64,000 bases of DNA from Diphasiastrum complanatum (lineage: Eukaryota > Streptophyta > Lycopodiopsida > Lycopodiales > Lycopodiaceae), in assembly GCA_029204225.1 (NCBI GenBank), contig CM055092.1, positions 72,180,308 through 72,244,307 of the forward strand, in the 5' to 3' direction. Every line of letters starts with the position of its first letter. Position 1 is the stretch's first letter. The notes beneath the pieces are model-generated. The model was given only the letters and a program-made list of their open reading frames with translations. It had not been told where the DNA came from and searched no databases. A program made the position numbers and the translations under genes. Below are positions 36,401 to 50,334 of this stretch, piece after piece.

Positions 36401-37466
36401 TCATAGTAATTTGAATTGATCATGCTGGAATCGCAATCTTACAGTACCTTCATTTTCAATAGTGTGAGTACTATTGTCACCAAGATCAACAAATTTTTTC
36501 GTGTTGAAAGACGAGTAGGAGTTGAAGATCTCACATCGATTGGTCATATGTTGAGTTGCTCCAGAATCCAGAAACGTGATTCATCCAAAAATGCACTTTG
36601 ATCTTTGACCATGAATGCGCCTTCGTCCACTTCGACCTGGGGAGATGATGAAACTGCGTTTGCTTGTTAATCAGGTTGTTTGGTTGCATTCTTCGCTTGG
36701 AGAATTCGACAACCCTTGATCTCATGATTATTGCGCTTGCAATGCCTACAAAACATCTTCTTCTTCGATTGTGGATTCGATGATTGTTCTTGACTTTGAG
36801 TCGGCTTCTAATTCGTTGCAGTCTTCTTGGAGCTTTTCTGCTTTTGTCGCTTCGAGCCTTTGTTGACATATAGAGCCTGAGAGGAGGAAGTAGACGAAGT
36901 GTCTTGACTTCTTCGATTATTTTCTTGCAGCAACATAGTGATAACTCTAGTAAGAGTTAAATTTGAGTATGTCGATATGATCATCACCCAGTTCTCATAT
37001 GTAGAGGGCAAGCTTGAAAGCAATGTCATAATTGCATCTTGATCGTCTATGCCTAATCCGACAACGGCCATCTGTTGCAAGAGATTCTTAAACTGGTTAA
37101 TGTGACTCTGAAGAGAATCACCAGTAGACATTTTGAATGTGAAGAATTTCCTTCGTAGATGTAACTTAGTAGTTATGTCCCTCACGTCATATAGTGCGAT
37201 CAAGATGTCCCAAACGTCTTTTGACGTTGCAGCTTCATCTATGTGTCCAATTTGTGTATCTGATATATTGAGGATAATAAGCATGAAAGCTTTATCATCT
37301 TTCGATTTCCACTTTGAGTCGTCGTCTTCAGGTTTACTTCTGTAACTGTAACAACATCCCATAAGTCACTGGCGATTAGCAAGGGCTTCATTTTAAATTT
37401 CCACAAATGATAATTGGATCCATTCAGCTTGTCTGCGATAAGACCGACTTTACTTTGAGAATCCAT
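33465..37466 (-). pseudogene. Copia A4 gag-pol
   Basis: Gag begins MDSQSKVGLIADKLNG at 37466 and continues in shifted frames (37362-36808, with TSKDVWDILIALYD). The zinc-knuckle zone is near 36740, the pre-integrase block (36364-35951) includes LLWHHRLGHLNHASV, and the integrase keeps VHTDICGPM, with the catalytic Asp intact here. The integrase-RT linker is at 35368-35123, RT fragments at 34717-34451 include the KVLYGMKQYARAWF block, and RNase H at 33762-33580 contains [19 protein letters not shown]. Frameshifts and stops break every domain, so it is not active, but it retains the gag and RT segments lost from A1. Confidence 0.85.
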
Positions 37467-38262
37467 CTGGAACTTAGTTTGTCGTTTGTATCGATGACGC
37501 TAAGATGTGGTAATGCCAACAATAGGAAATTAATTCTCTGATACTGAAAGGTTGAAAAGAACTGAAGAGTATGATATAAATTTGATATTACGAAAGATAT
37601 CAAGTATTAGAGCTTTCGCTCTGATATCATGTTGGAATCAGATAAAGAAGTAGTGAAATTCGTTCTAACACCGTGTCGAAAAGTGGTGTGCAGAAGATAG
37701 GTCTAGCTCGAAAATAAAACGAACTCAAAAAAGAAACGAATGAAAATAATTCGAGTGTCTAGATAGAAAACTTTTTGTGCATGGCGGAATAAACTATCTT
37801 TTCCTTTCACAATGCATGACTATGCCTATCAATTTCAAACAAAACATTAGTGATAGAAATCATGTTTGAACTTATAGTAACTAACTTTGAAATCGCCAAT
37901 ACTACAGTGATTACGTAGCCAAACAATTAAGCATAAAAAATTATCAGACATCGAAAATTATCATACAAATAATTAGTCGCAAATTGTTCGCGAATTAGTC
38001 GTGAAGAAGAACAGAAAACGCATACATTTTGAGACAAAAACTGAATGCAATGAAGGATAGTATTGATTCAGTATGAAAACGTAACAGAAGTAAATGAGTA
38101 CAATAAGTTGTGGATCGAACCCGCATACTCTATGCTATCTTTGAGCGGCTAAAAATGAAAGTCTGAATTAAGCGTAATGTTGATAAGCAGTAGCGCAATA
38201 ACAATCTCCAAAATAACTCTAAGAAGTGAGCTAGAATGCTTAAGAGTGTTCAAGCTTGCAGG

Positions 38263-38427
<165 letters not shown>

Positions 38428-38455
38428 CGTCACATGAAGATCTACCTCTAAATCT

Positions 38456-39490
38456 TGTTGCATGCAACCATAAGGACACCTGTGGAGCACCACCCGACCA
38501 ATAGGAAATGGCTAGTCAATACCCTACCCACTTCAGTCCCAAGCCTTGGTGATGAATACAAGAGAGGAGGGGATCTTGGCTTCAGGAATCAGGAAATTCC
38601 AACTTGTAGATGGGCGAGTTTCCATTGGTATATATAATCCCAAATGAGGAGAGAATATTCCCTTGAGGAACCCTCACAACCCAAATATAAGCAATTGACC
38701 TCCTATTCTTGCATTATAGCAGTCAACACCATGAAAATGCTCCGAAGTCCAATTATAGGTCTGGGCCCTCATAAGATTATTAATTACATTACCGGCCAAG
38801 CCCAAAATAATGTGGGATAACTAATAACCTTAACACTGGAGTACCGACTATCCAAGTCTAGGATTATTGCGAATCCTATATACAAGACATGGACATAACA
38901 TTCTTCCCCCCTTAAACAAGTTTATTCCTCAAAATGGGCAAACTAGAGAAGATCCAATTTATATGCTTTTAACTCTTTTCCACGAATCATTGTCCTCAAT
39001 CTGACCAACCAACCTAATCAGGCACTCAAAGATAGAATAATTTTTGAATTGTTTATCTTTGATTCTAAGTACTCTTTCAAGTTTCAAAAGTACGTTGAGC
39101 GATAAGTCCTCCAAATGGGTAAAGTCCTCAACACATTCAACTGCCATCATCATATAAAATAAGTTTACATGATAAACCAGATGAGTAATCAAGTTCAAAA
39201 GCTAACAAACCAATCTTTCAACTTTCACATTTACCCAGAAAATCATTATCCTTAGTCTGACTTCTAAAATCAAATGAGTACTTAGAGATGGAACAATTTC
39301 TCAATTGTTATCTCTGCTATGAAGTACTATATATGCTTCTAGAAGTACACTAAGCGATAAATTTTTCTATTGGGTCTGATTATCTCTGAATTAGTAAAGT
39401 CACCTTCATGTAAATTCAAGTTACATGAACCACTGGGTGAAACATCACCTTACTTTGGGATCAATGTTCAAAAGTTAAAGAAACAAAACA
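38456..39490 (-). mobile_element. Gypsy C 3' end with LTR, minus orientation, partly duplicated
   Basis: LTR at 38456-38900 (445 bp; TGTTATG ... GCAACA on the minus strand) preceded by a polypurine tract (AAGGGGGGAAGAA). The internal 3' segment encodes a chromodomain-like tail (about 39198-38959, including LVGQIEDNDSWKRV). A second diverged copy of that internal segment follows in tandem at about 39222-39490. Together with 32628-33417 it forms an inverted pair around copia A4. Confidence 0.7.
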
Positions 39491-39985
39491 ATTATAGTCC
39501 AAGACTATCCACAATTTATTGTAGACTTGTCATAAATGCTTCTTGGTACAAATACACTTAGAATGAAAAATAAGTGGCTAAAAAACGGTGTCACATGCCC
39601 TTATATAGACATTCATAGAGTTAAGGTTTTTTATTCACCCAAAACCATGTGCCATAGCAACTTGAATTCACAACGTTTTTAAAACCAAAATGCATTTCTC
39701 ACTTTGGGCCGATTTGAGAGCTAATCTACCTGTAATTCTCGCGTCGTAGGCTTGCGACTACAGTGCACCTTCTATGGGTGTTTGACATTACATTTTTGGT
39801 AGATTCAGTACTTTTGCCAACTCGGCCATGCTTTTATCCCCGTCATCGTAAAATATGGTTGTAAGGCATTGGGCTTTGTTTTCGCTCATTGGTCGATCCG
39901 CTACTTGTTGGCTTCTTTGGTATTGGCACTCCCGATACATTGAGATTTTGGAGCTCCTTTGTCGGTGATTTGTCAACGCTCTCTA
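39491..39985 (-). other. Unassigned sequence with one short frame
   Basis: A 62-codon minus frame (39976-39788; MTNHRQRSSKISM start, DDGDKSMAELAKVL near the end) has no recognisable motif. It lies between gypsy C and copia D and could belong to either. Confidence 0.25.
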
Positions 39986-41575
39986 ATGTAGTTTGGTGGC
40001 TTGATTTTGCTTCCTGATATCCTTCGTATGCTTATAATAGACGGAATCTATTAGAAAAATCTCCACGGTAATCTTTGAACACACGAGAAATATTACCACT
40101 CTCAAATTGCTTGCCTTTGTAAACGTAAGTGAACCTTCTAGGCTCGGCCTTGTCCCTCGATGACCTCCTTGGAGGTTTTGGTTGAGAAGAATCCTCCTCA
40201 AGCCTGGGCCCCTCCCCATCATCATCTTGGATCATTGGTAGATGAGAATATCCACCATCATGAAGAGTGCTCTTGGCCTCTTCAAGCTTGTATTTTTGCC
40301 CCTAATGGAAAATGACATATGTACTAATCATGATCTTGTTAGTAGATGGAACAAAAATTCTATATGCTTTTATAGTGGTGGAATATTCTATCATGATTGT
40401 CTTGATAGAGTTGGGATCATCTTTACTCTTTGTTTTCAATGGAACACGTACAAAACATTTGGACCCAAAGATCCTCAACTGCTCAACATTAGGTTTTTCT
40501 TATACAACAATTTATAAGATGTTCTACCTCCAATAGCAAGATTAGGCAACAAATTGCATAAGCAGTATGCACAAGTGAGAGCCTCATCCCAAAAGGACTT
40601 TGGTAGGGATGCATTCACTCTAATAGCCTTTGCCCACTAAGACGAGGTCCAATTTTTCCTTTAGGCCACCCCATATTGTCAAGGTGAATAAGGACATGTA
40701 AGCTCCCTTTTGATGCCTTGTTGCTGACAATATTTTTGAAATTTGGAAGAGATGTACTCTCCTCCTCATCTGACCTCAAGGCTTTGATCTTGACACCAAA
40801 TTGAGTCTCTACAAGAGCCTTGAATACAAGAAAGTTTCAAACACCATTGACTTTGAATATAAGAGATAAATCCATGTGAATCTCGAATAGTCATCTATAA
40901 AAGAGACAAACATATATGCACCACCATTGCTTTGAGTTGAAGAGAAATGCACATCCCGAGTGGAATAGTTGAAAAATGTCATGAGAGGAAGTAGAAGATC
41001 TTGGAAATGGCTTTCTATGAGCTTTCGCCAAAGCACAAGCCTCACAAGTCGCTTACCTTCTTTCGATATGGATTGAGACAATCAAATTGCCTTCTCCTCC
41101 TTGATCATGAAAAGCATTGATTTGTGGTTGGGATGGCCCAATATTTTGTGCCAAAGCTCCTCCTTTATAAAATTGCCCTCATCCATCACACCACACATAT
41201 TAGCTCCATCATAAGATTCTAGCTTATAAATCCTTCTACATCTAGTCCCTCTTGCTACAACCTCACTATTTTCCTTCATCAAGCAAGCATCAATGCCAAA
41301 TTGCACGTCATTGCCATCATCAAGCAATTGGCCTACACTACGGAAGTTTTTAGTGATATTAGGCACATAGAGAACTCCATCTAGCTTTAAGCTTTTAGAG
41401 GATCCTACATCAATAGTCACACTATCGACACTGAAATCTTGCATTCTTCATCCTTCATAAGAAACAATGTTAGAAAATAATCCTCCATAACTAGTCATAT
41501 GTGAACTAGCTCCACTATCAATCCACCAAGGATTGTCACATTCAAAACTAAACGAATAAAAATCGAACTACTTCC
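39986..41575 (-). pseudogene. Copia D protease-integrase fragment
   Basis: Right to left: protease motif WWIDSGASSHMTS (about 41535-41497), the LYVPNITKNF-SVGQL block and pre-integrase LWHKILGHPNHKSM (41444-41082), an integrase start with FVSFIDDYSRFTWIYLL (41081-40809), a degenerate core and C-terminal part (PKSFWDEALTCAYC, near 40600), and a linker with PPRRSSRDKAEPRR (about 40165). RT and RNase H, LTRs and gag are absent. Many frameshifts are present. Confidence 0.75.
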
Positions 41576-41745
41576 TAGTGTCGATGAGCAAGCCATTTCC
41601 AAGTGGTAGCTCAGGGATGGCAAGGCTTTCACCTTGATCACCCTTAACATCTCCGACACACAAATTGGCCACATCAGACAAGCCCAATCTTCGAAAGAAG
41701 CTTGGGATATATTGAGCACATAAGATTTATGTTTACTATCACTGG
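41576..41745 (+). pseudogene. Copia gag scrap, plus orientation
   Basis: About 165 bp encode, with one stop, LRDGKAFTLITLNISDTQIG and SSKEAWDILST. This is the same capsid block as copia A3 22236-22360. It abuts copia D in the opposite direction. Confidence 0.8.
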
Positions 41746-43536
41746 GGAGAACTTTTATTACTCAGATCCCAAGTATTCGAGCCTGAGTCTTCCACTCCCA
41801 CCATCTCTCTCCCCACGTGCTAGTGACCTTTAGAATGTTGTGACAGGAAGTGATGATATTGCTGCCACAAAAGACTCTCAAGGATTAATTAGACAAACCA
41901 GAGGCCAATGAGTTCATATAATGGTGTAGGTATGTCCAAACTTAACTACAATTTATAGGCAATCCCTAAACCCCCAATGCAACTTTGACAAGTCGCAACA
42001 TGAATATCAATTAGGAACATATGTAGGCACCTACAATTCCTACAAAAGGCATCTCTTTTGCTAATAGGGTTCATGTCGATGGGTTTATATGAGTATGCTC
42101 CCTTCTGCTTGAGAGATGGCAAAAAGTTGAAATGGTAATTTATTTTATGAAGGGAATAATAAAAAGATGGGATGCTTTTACATTGTCAAGCTACAATCTA
42201 ATGATGTATCATATTTGTTTGGATGTCTTCTAAATTTTAGTTTTGTTGGGATTTGAAATGCACACATAGCATAAACACATGCATACACTCAAACTATTGT
42301 TTTATTAGACTTGCTCATTTACTATGATTGCGCACAAAGAAAGTTTGAAAATTTTGAAAAACAAAGCCATGTGCAAGATGTAATCTAGAAAATGTAGAAC
42401 GTGGAGAAGTATAATGATCAAAATGGCGTTATATATGGAAAATGATTTCAAGAAAGTAAATTGGCAAGGATGGTAGTGCCAACATCCGGGTATTTGTGTG
42501 ATTTAAAGTCTGACCTTGAAGAAAATAGCATAATAAGTTGATCATTATCACAAACAAAGGGCTACTTGTCTAAGAGACCTTATTGGTATTTAGGTTGTGA
42601 TGTGGTAATAAATGAGCTAAGATGCATTTACTAGGTAGTTGGATACATGATTGACATTCACTGCCCTAGGTAACTTGCTATTTTGCAAATAAAATTTTAA
42701 ATTATATGATGTGATTCTACATTTGTGAAGTGACTATCTTTTGTTGTTAATTCTTGTGTTCCTTAGATTCTAGAATGTAGGTCAATATGTCTATAAACCT
42801 CTAACCTTGTAGCTTATTTTCTTCTTGGATGGACTATGGTTTATGTTGTTTTTTGGATTTGCTTGTCTAAATTTTGATTTTCCACTTAGAATTTTTTGTC
42901 TAAATTTTCACTTCCCATCATTCCACTTAGAATTTTGTCACTTCAGTAAGATTTCTGAAGTCATTTGGGATTCAACTTGTAGTATGTAAGTATGTCCTTC
43001 AACATATGCTCAGAAGGAGATTTCTTCTATCGTAAGATTTGAATTTTTTAGGATTCAACATCCACATTTGCCTCTTTGTAAGCTATTAACTGTTTGTTTA
43101 AACGTTATCCATCACTTTCAAATCACTTCCATTCACAATAACCTCGACATTTCCCATTCAATTTGGAATAGATTCTTATTGAGTTACCTTGTTGAAGTCT
43201 TGGCTTTTTCATTGGCTTAATCACTTGTTAAAAATTTTGATGTACTAAATTATTAGAACTTAATATATTCTATGACATTTGTTTTTCTTGTAAATAGTGA
43301 TTGTTTGGACGCTGATGTACCTTCTATGTTGGGCCTCCAATAGATTTACATCGAATTACTCGTTAGGCTTCCTTCTTGGCAAATTTTGTGCTTTGTTTTC
43401 CTCGTCAACACGCTACTCAAGTAGGTTGTGGGCAACCGGTAGAATGAACATGTCTTGCAAAATGACTAAATACTTTTCAGCTACTAGTACCCACCCATCA
43501 ATATTTTTCATTCAAACATTTACAAAAGCCTAAAAA
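41746..43536. other. No recognised gene
   Basis: AT-rich intergenic-looking sequence. A 78-codon plus frame (43297-43533) contains hydrophobic and serine-rich stretches but no motif I can name. No LTR, RT or splice pattern was recognised. Confidence 0.4.
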
Positions 43537-43545
43537 CACTACCAT

Positions 43546-43717
43546 GTCCATCATAGTGCAGTGTATGGGTAGAGTGGTTGACTGTGACCAACAAGGCGTA
43601 GGCTCGAATCCCAGCTGTTGCGTAGTGACATCTTAAAGCTTACTCCTCACTTGGCGTTGCCAGCTATATATGTTGTGTATAACTACTGGTTGCATAACTC
43701 TATATACCAAAAAAAAC
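43546..43717 (+). mobile_element. tRNA-derived SINE with target-site duplication
   Basis: A 172-bp unit with RNA polymerase III internal promoter elements: box A-like TGGGTAGAGTGG (43566-43577) and box B GGCTCGAATCC (43601-43611), the normal spacing for a tRNA head. It ends in an A-rich tail (ACCAAAAAAAAC). It is flanked by a perfect 9-bp direct repeat CACTACCAT at 43537-43545 and 43718-43726, as expected for target-primed insertion. It has no tRNA acceptor folding, so it is a SINE and not a tRNA gene. Confidence 0.8.
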
Positions 43718-43726
43718 CACTACCAT

Positions 43727-45730
43727 TTTGGCAAGGCATTTGTCGTATATCGCAATGATTTTCTGTTTGATATTAATTTGAGTTGGCAACTTTCTTCTAT
43801 CATGGGGACTGCCTCGAATAATTTTGTTTTACGATGACAAATTTTGTTTTGCTTTCTTGAAGAAAACTAATTAGAACAATAACTCACTACAGAATTGAAA
43901 AACCTCTTACAAGACCTCCTGCCAAGGCAATTGCTGATGCCAATCCTTCTACAAGAGAACAAGCACAAAAAGTCTAAGTATTGAAGAAGTTAATGAAGAT
44001 ACATTTGGTATCTATAGAGCAATAACAATAACATGATTAGGTCGAACCCATCGAACTAAAAAAATAACCGTTTGGAAAAAATACCAGCCTACTTGCAAGA
44101 GTAAAAGGGAAAACAAAAACAGAAAAAGCACCGAATTTCTCTCAATGTGTATGATCCTTTCCTTCTTTCATGTGCCAAAAGCTGTAGACATGCTTCACGG
44201 ATTTGTCACTTACCACTGATCGTAGATAAATAACTAAAAACATGACATGATTTGAAAACACAAAGTCCAAAACAAGATTGAGATTCAACATTGCAAAAAT
44301 AATTTATCAGAATTTGCAAAAGAGAAATTTCATATTAATCTTGTTCATATAAACTTCTTGTACCGCATCATTTACTCCAACAAGCAATGGAAAAGTAGCA
44401 CTTATATTTCAAAAAGACACAAAATATTTGACAGATTCCATCTGAATGAATGAACTACAAGACTTTTGACAGAAAATTTACTCTAAAGAACAATTAAATG
44501 AATTTAAGAGGAAGACCACAGAAATTGCTCATCAAAATTTGCCATATTATGAGCAGAAATAAAACCGGGGCAAGTTTATGTCATTTAATCTTCTTCCTGT
44601 ATAATGCATCATTGACATCCAAAAGACTCCAAGAAAAAGTGGAATTTAGCAACAATTAACAAAATATGGTACCTTCAATCAGATACGGGCTGCAAATCTC
44701 TGACAAAGAAAGAATGATGAGATCATATGAGCTTGAAGCACCACCTTTTCTTGCACGACACACCTAGAGGCTTTTAAAAAAAAATTTACTCCGAAGAAAC
44801 CCATAAAATGGCTGTAAGTTGAAATCTGACAAATGAAATCACAGGGGTTGCCTACAATCATGAAGTTAATTTTTGGGCAATCCAAAGCATAAACGATAAT
44901 GCCAATCTTGAATATGAAAAATATAGCTACAACTTCAAACTCATTGTTGTACAACTTGCTGCAATCTTGTCAAGCCTAGTAAAGCCTCCTACAAAGGTGT
45001 ACAGAGATGAAAGTTCATAGACTTGTACTAGCCTAAACACTCTAACACCATTGTCAAGGTCTAAGCCTCTCTGCTATACAAGTTTGTCAGTTCCGAGCTT
45101 CCTGAAATAGGAGATGAACAACTCACAGAGATTCAGATTTTTTAGAAATGTAGAGGAGGACAAAATTGAGCGCTTCCATGAAGCATATGAAGACGATATT
45201 CGATCACAATTTTTTCTTGAAAGTAAATGGTAGGTAGTAATTCCACCTTGACAGATAAGTGTAGAATACCCCATATATAAATCACTCCCTTTCACCAAAA
45301 CGAATGATCACAAGTGTAGATGCTAACCATGTTTGAATAGAACCTGACAACTTGAGGGTTCGACTAAAATCTCAATGCACTCCAGCATGCTCAATCGCCT
45401 TGCAATCCACAACTTCAGGATACTCAAATGTGCTTTATACCAAATCAATTTCTCCCATCAAACAAGCCTTGCCTTTGAACGACATCTTCCTGCAAACAAG
45501 ACATTCCTGAACAACTTTCCTTTGTGAAAGAGTATATAGAACGAGGTGTGACAATAGACTTAACATTTCCAAATTTTCATTGACTCTCAAGCCAAGCTCT
45601 CACTGACAAAAGACGGAGTGCACACCTCCTCCTGATAACAGTATGCTGCATGGCAGTAGAAAAGAATTATGTGAGCAATGCTCTCTGGTCCAAAAAATGA
45701 ATGTTAACTCTTCTCCTTGGGACACAGTGG
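43727..45730. other. Intergenic region downstream of the ATG14-like gene
   Basis: No coding evidence was seen. It must contain the 3' UTR and polyadenylation site of the minus-strand gene that stops at 45731. Short frames present (for example 44679-44954 minus) lack motifs. Confidence 0.4.
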
Positions 45731-48700
45731 TTACTTAGTGGCATCTACAAACATAGCACGCGTCCAGTGTTCCACATCTTCCGAAAGACATGGTGGTGGT
45801 GGCAAGGTAGGATGCTCAACCAAGTCCCATCCATCAAACAAGCTCTCCATGGGCTTCCGAACCCCTTCCAAACGCTCGTAATCTCCACCAACATGAATAG
45901 ATCCATGCAAATTATCCACCATGCCTCCAAAGGAATGCTGCAAAAGTCACCCACTGGAATTTTCAGAATAGCATAATCCTGAATAGCTGAGCAAGTGTGT
46001 AAAATAAAAAGAATTATAAGCGCTTTCTAACCTCTCACTACACTCCCAAATCCCAAGTAGCACACATTTTCAGCAAGAGCAAGACATTTCTGGTGGCCTA
46101 CAAATTAAGGTGGAAATACAAACAATGCTAATTTTGATATTTAAGAGACAGGGATCGGGCTGAATACACTGTGAAGGAAACCACCTTCGGGCAGCTTGAT
46201 ACTACTTGATCCTGAAGCCCTGATGTAGATACTCCAATTCTTTCTAAAGATCCATCCCCAGATGCATGTCTGGCACTTAGTAGGTAAGTGGCCCTGATAC
46301 ATAAAGACTCCAATGTTGAGCAGTCAATTTCCATGTAAATCATACTACGTAGTATGAAATAAGAAGTCTTAAATCTAACCAGTATCTATATAGTATAAAA
46401 CTATTTTAGAGAGAGAATGTGTGAGGTGCCGTAAAAAATGTCATGCTTTGCCGGCAAAAAATGTCACCCATTTGTAAAAGGAAAAGCTAAATAGGTTTTA
46501 AAAAAATGATAAAAAAAACACAGCCTCCAAAAATATAAACACTTTTTGTGGGTAAGTGCCCATTGCCCGTCATCGACGGGCACAAGCAACTAGTCTAACT
46601 TAGATGGTAATCCTGACGAGGCCTTTTAAATGACTAGAAGGCCCAAACCCTCCCAAAATAATGTAATACATATTGGAATGGGAAGAGTATTTTGTTCATC
46701 CAAGGCAACAAAGCACGATCTCTTATAAATATCAGGATCTACTATTTTATGGATGCTACATGGCTGATCCAAGAACACTGTATTGCAGCATACAAAGTTG
46801 TGTGGAAGCTCCCTGTTTCTATTGATTCTTCTTGCAGGATGCGCCAAAGCTTAATTTGGGAAAAGGCTTAAGCTATTCATGTGAAAAGGAAACAAAACTT
46901 CACTTACCTAAGTATCAATGCAAAATAAGCTTTCAGCATTAAGCACAAACTCATCAACAACTTTATTGAAAAAACCAAGAGTCCTCAGCTTATTAAATGA
47001 TCCACAGTCAAACTTGAACCCTGCATGGAGCATCGTACCAACCTCAATCTTGCTTCCTTTGAAGAGAAAATAGACAGAAGCTCTGCAAACGCCTCATATG
47101 TGGATAAGTTAGAAGGAACCGGCAAGGAGAACAAATCATAGCCATATGTTAATATGCAAGTAACACTTCTATTTAATAGCTTCATTCCCTTCTCCACATC
47201 ATTGTGCATTTCCTGGGGCCTCGTAGATATAAGGGCAATGCTACTCATCCCTCGATCACTGCTTTCATCATAACTAGGTTTTTCCAGTGATAGATATCCT
47301 GAATTGCTGCTGCTTTTTTCAAGCCGAATGCTCTCCACAGATACGCCTGACTGGCTGCCTTTTCGGGGAACAAACAATGGATATTCCTCGCTGTGAAAAT
47401 TACAATGCACATCGGCCCATCTTCCTTAGTGCATTCAACAAAAGATTAAGCTAGAAAAACATTGGGCATGAGCTATTGATATCTGTTAGTAGAGCCGCTG
47501 ACAAATTTGCAAGCATCAAGTGCCATTTTAGCAAAAAGATTGACTCGGACTAAGTTGAAGGCCACAAAAAGAAAAAACCAACTGCAGTTGCTGCCAAGGA
47601 TATCAACTCAATACTTAAGTACCAGTAAAAAAATTGAGTCAGGCATTAAAACTGTTAACTCAATCATTATGACGGTACACCTTAGTATCGAATCTTCATA
47701 TCACTATCCTTGCACTCTTTCATTCTCTCTGACAAGAGCATGCATAACAAGAATGCCACTACTTGCAACACAGCCTAAGAAGAATACTGAGATACTACAC
47801 TACTCACAGGTAGCCATCTTGGAGCTTGACTTGAAATACTGTCACTATCCTTGTACGTAATTTCACTGGTGATAACATTTCATAACTACTAGATCAATAC
47901 TTGCAACAAGGGACACAACAGAGGCATATCACTGCTTCTGAATGGCCACTCTGCAATTTTAAGGTCTCTGATTTGAGCCCCACAATAATTGATGTCACGT
48001 GAGGTGTAATAGATTGTCTCTATTTGACAATAATGTGAGGGAAGTACTTACCTGTGTGAAGCTGGACGAGCGTCCCAATAGGAATTCTGCTGCCAAATGC
48101 GAGATGAAGAAGCCTGTAAATGGCAATTGTTGCAATCATGAAAGATGGCAACTAAATTCTAAGAGTGAAAGCGATCTGATTGATGAATCATATCAAAACG
48201 TACAGCAAATACAGCACTGTGAAGAAGAGGAGCAGCCATATAACGAGCTGCAAGGTTTACAAGGTGCACCATGTATCTGAAATGCATAAAACAAACATCA
48301 TAGCATTAATTTTGAGTCTCCCATCAGGAACATTTTTCACCCTTCATAAAATCCTTCTGGTTTATACTTTGTGAATAAAACACAACAATGGCAGCCATAG
48401 ACTGTAGCTAGGTGATGTAAAAAACACAAAGCAGAATGCTCGCCACTCAGATGAATCTGTTTTGACATAAAATCCTAGCTGTAGCTAGTGTATTAAGTTA
48501 TCTTTGTGAGTAAATTCAAAGAAATAAATAACGTGGTGAGATTTCTCAGGACTAGCCAAAGCTTCAACAGTGCTACACTGTGATGACGACTTGTCTTTGG
48601 CCTAATCGACAAGTCCACACACTCTGTAGGTGAAGATGTGTGTGTCTGAAGACTCTAGCCTAGAGTCTGAAATGCTAATCATGCTGGAAGCGCATACAAC

Positions 48701-50334
48701 AAAGAGCAAAGACCACACTTGTTTCAAAGAACAATGGCTACATATTGTAGCATAACTTGCCCCTTGCGCGGCATATGCATTAAATTTCAAAATCACCTGC
48801 TAACGATGAAATTGATCATATTTAAAACTTGTGGGATTGATTAATAGATCAACATCCATCAGATACTTTGGTGAAAGGAACCTCAGTCATTCATAATAAA
48901 TAGAAATTCACTCTTCAATCAAGGTATAAACCTTTAATAGCATCCTCCACTTAGTAACACCAGTTCCTCAATGATCCCTTCTTTCTCGATTTTATTCCTT
49001 TTAGTACTTCAGAAATTCTTACTCTCAATTTGTGGGGATTTTCAACTTCTTGATTCACTCCACAACAAGACTATCTACCAGAAAGCCTTCGGTCAGATAT
49101 AGAAAGTATTTCTATCACAAAAGACCTATCTCAACGTCCAACCTAAGGAACTATTTTCATGCTGATTCAACAAGCATTGAGTATCCAAATTTAGACGCAT
49201 GTTATCTAACTATTCCTAGTCAGTGGCTGATTTCTCGGGAAGCAAGCACCTAGACATTTCTTTAGTATCAATCAAACATCAATTGCAAGTGCATACTGCA
49301 ATAAGGCTGCTATTCCCAGTGTCCATTGGGTCAAAATAAGAAAACTTCACCTCCATGTATTAGATACTTAAAATATCAGCACTAAGTTACTTTTATACAT
49401 CATACAAAACTTGTCCTCACCTAGTGGAATTCTACTCAGGAGTAGGATGGCCATATTACTGCTCTAATAACATTTAAATATAATGCTTTAAATGTTATTA
49501 GAGCAATAATATGGCCATCCTACTCCTGGCTCTTTCTATGTAGTCAATTAAGTTGCATCTGCCCATTGCTGACATATAAAACGGATCTTTCTCAACCTGT
49601 AACAATGTTGAATGAAGGTCAACCACTGAATGTGTTACTCTAGCATTTACAAGTTCAAGATGTGTTTTTTTTAAAAGTTAACTGCTCCTAATATCTCTTG
49701 CCAAGGGAGCTTGGTCAAGCAGTTGAGCACCAGTACCTGCAGGTTGACCAGGGTTCAAGTCTCCCCTCCGACCCCTGGGGCACGGCACAATTGCACTTCT
49801 AAAACTCAAATTTGAATCAAACCATAGCGATGATCAACTACATTTATAAAAGAGGGTGAAAAGTGAAAAGCTCATTACCACAACATATATCAATGTTATG
49901 TCTAGCATAATAGCCGACGTAATGAAGGAGATGTGCAATGTTGAACCCAATGTTAATCAATGTTGTGGTTAGCAGTATCAAGCCAATCCAATCAAATACC
50001 ATGAACACACACGTATAATTTTGACCAGCAAACATGACTAAGATTCCAATAGTGAAATCAAAGTTAGACCTTCAAGAATACCTTGGCCTCACCAATAACC
50101 AGTAATAACATAAAAAACGAGCAGGAACAACTTCGCAGTGCGAATTCTTGAAAACAACCAAGAAACTTAACAGAATACTAAAAGCACACAAGGAGAGGAT
50201 TATTAATGCAAGTGGAAATAAGGAGGTGAAAACCAATGCAGCTTCAGAGCTCCCAACTTATTTGTGCAACTCTAAAATTGATAATCTGAACAAGGCAAAT
50301 GCAGAAAAATATTGAGCATAAGTAACCATTGACT

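Noticed and set aside
43566-43611. Possible tRNA gene
   Set aside because: Only the pol III boxes are tRNA-like. There is no acceptor stem or anticodon arm, and the unit has an A-rich tail and target-site duplication, so it is a SINE.
46985-47410. A single-exon protein ending DHLIS
   Set aside because: Splicing at 47043 into 46293 keeps phase and continues into the conserved C-terminus, so the longer unspliced reading is not the protein.
49844-50035. Hydrophobic 63-codon minus frame as an extra ATG14-like exon
   Set aside because: No acceptor fits, and exon 6 joins exon 7 in phase to give the family block LGYMVHLVNL without it.
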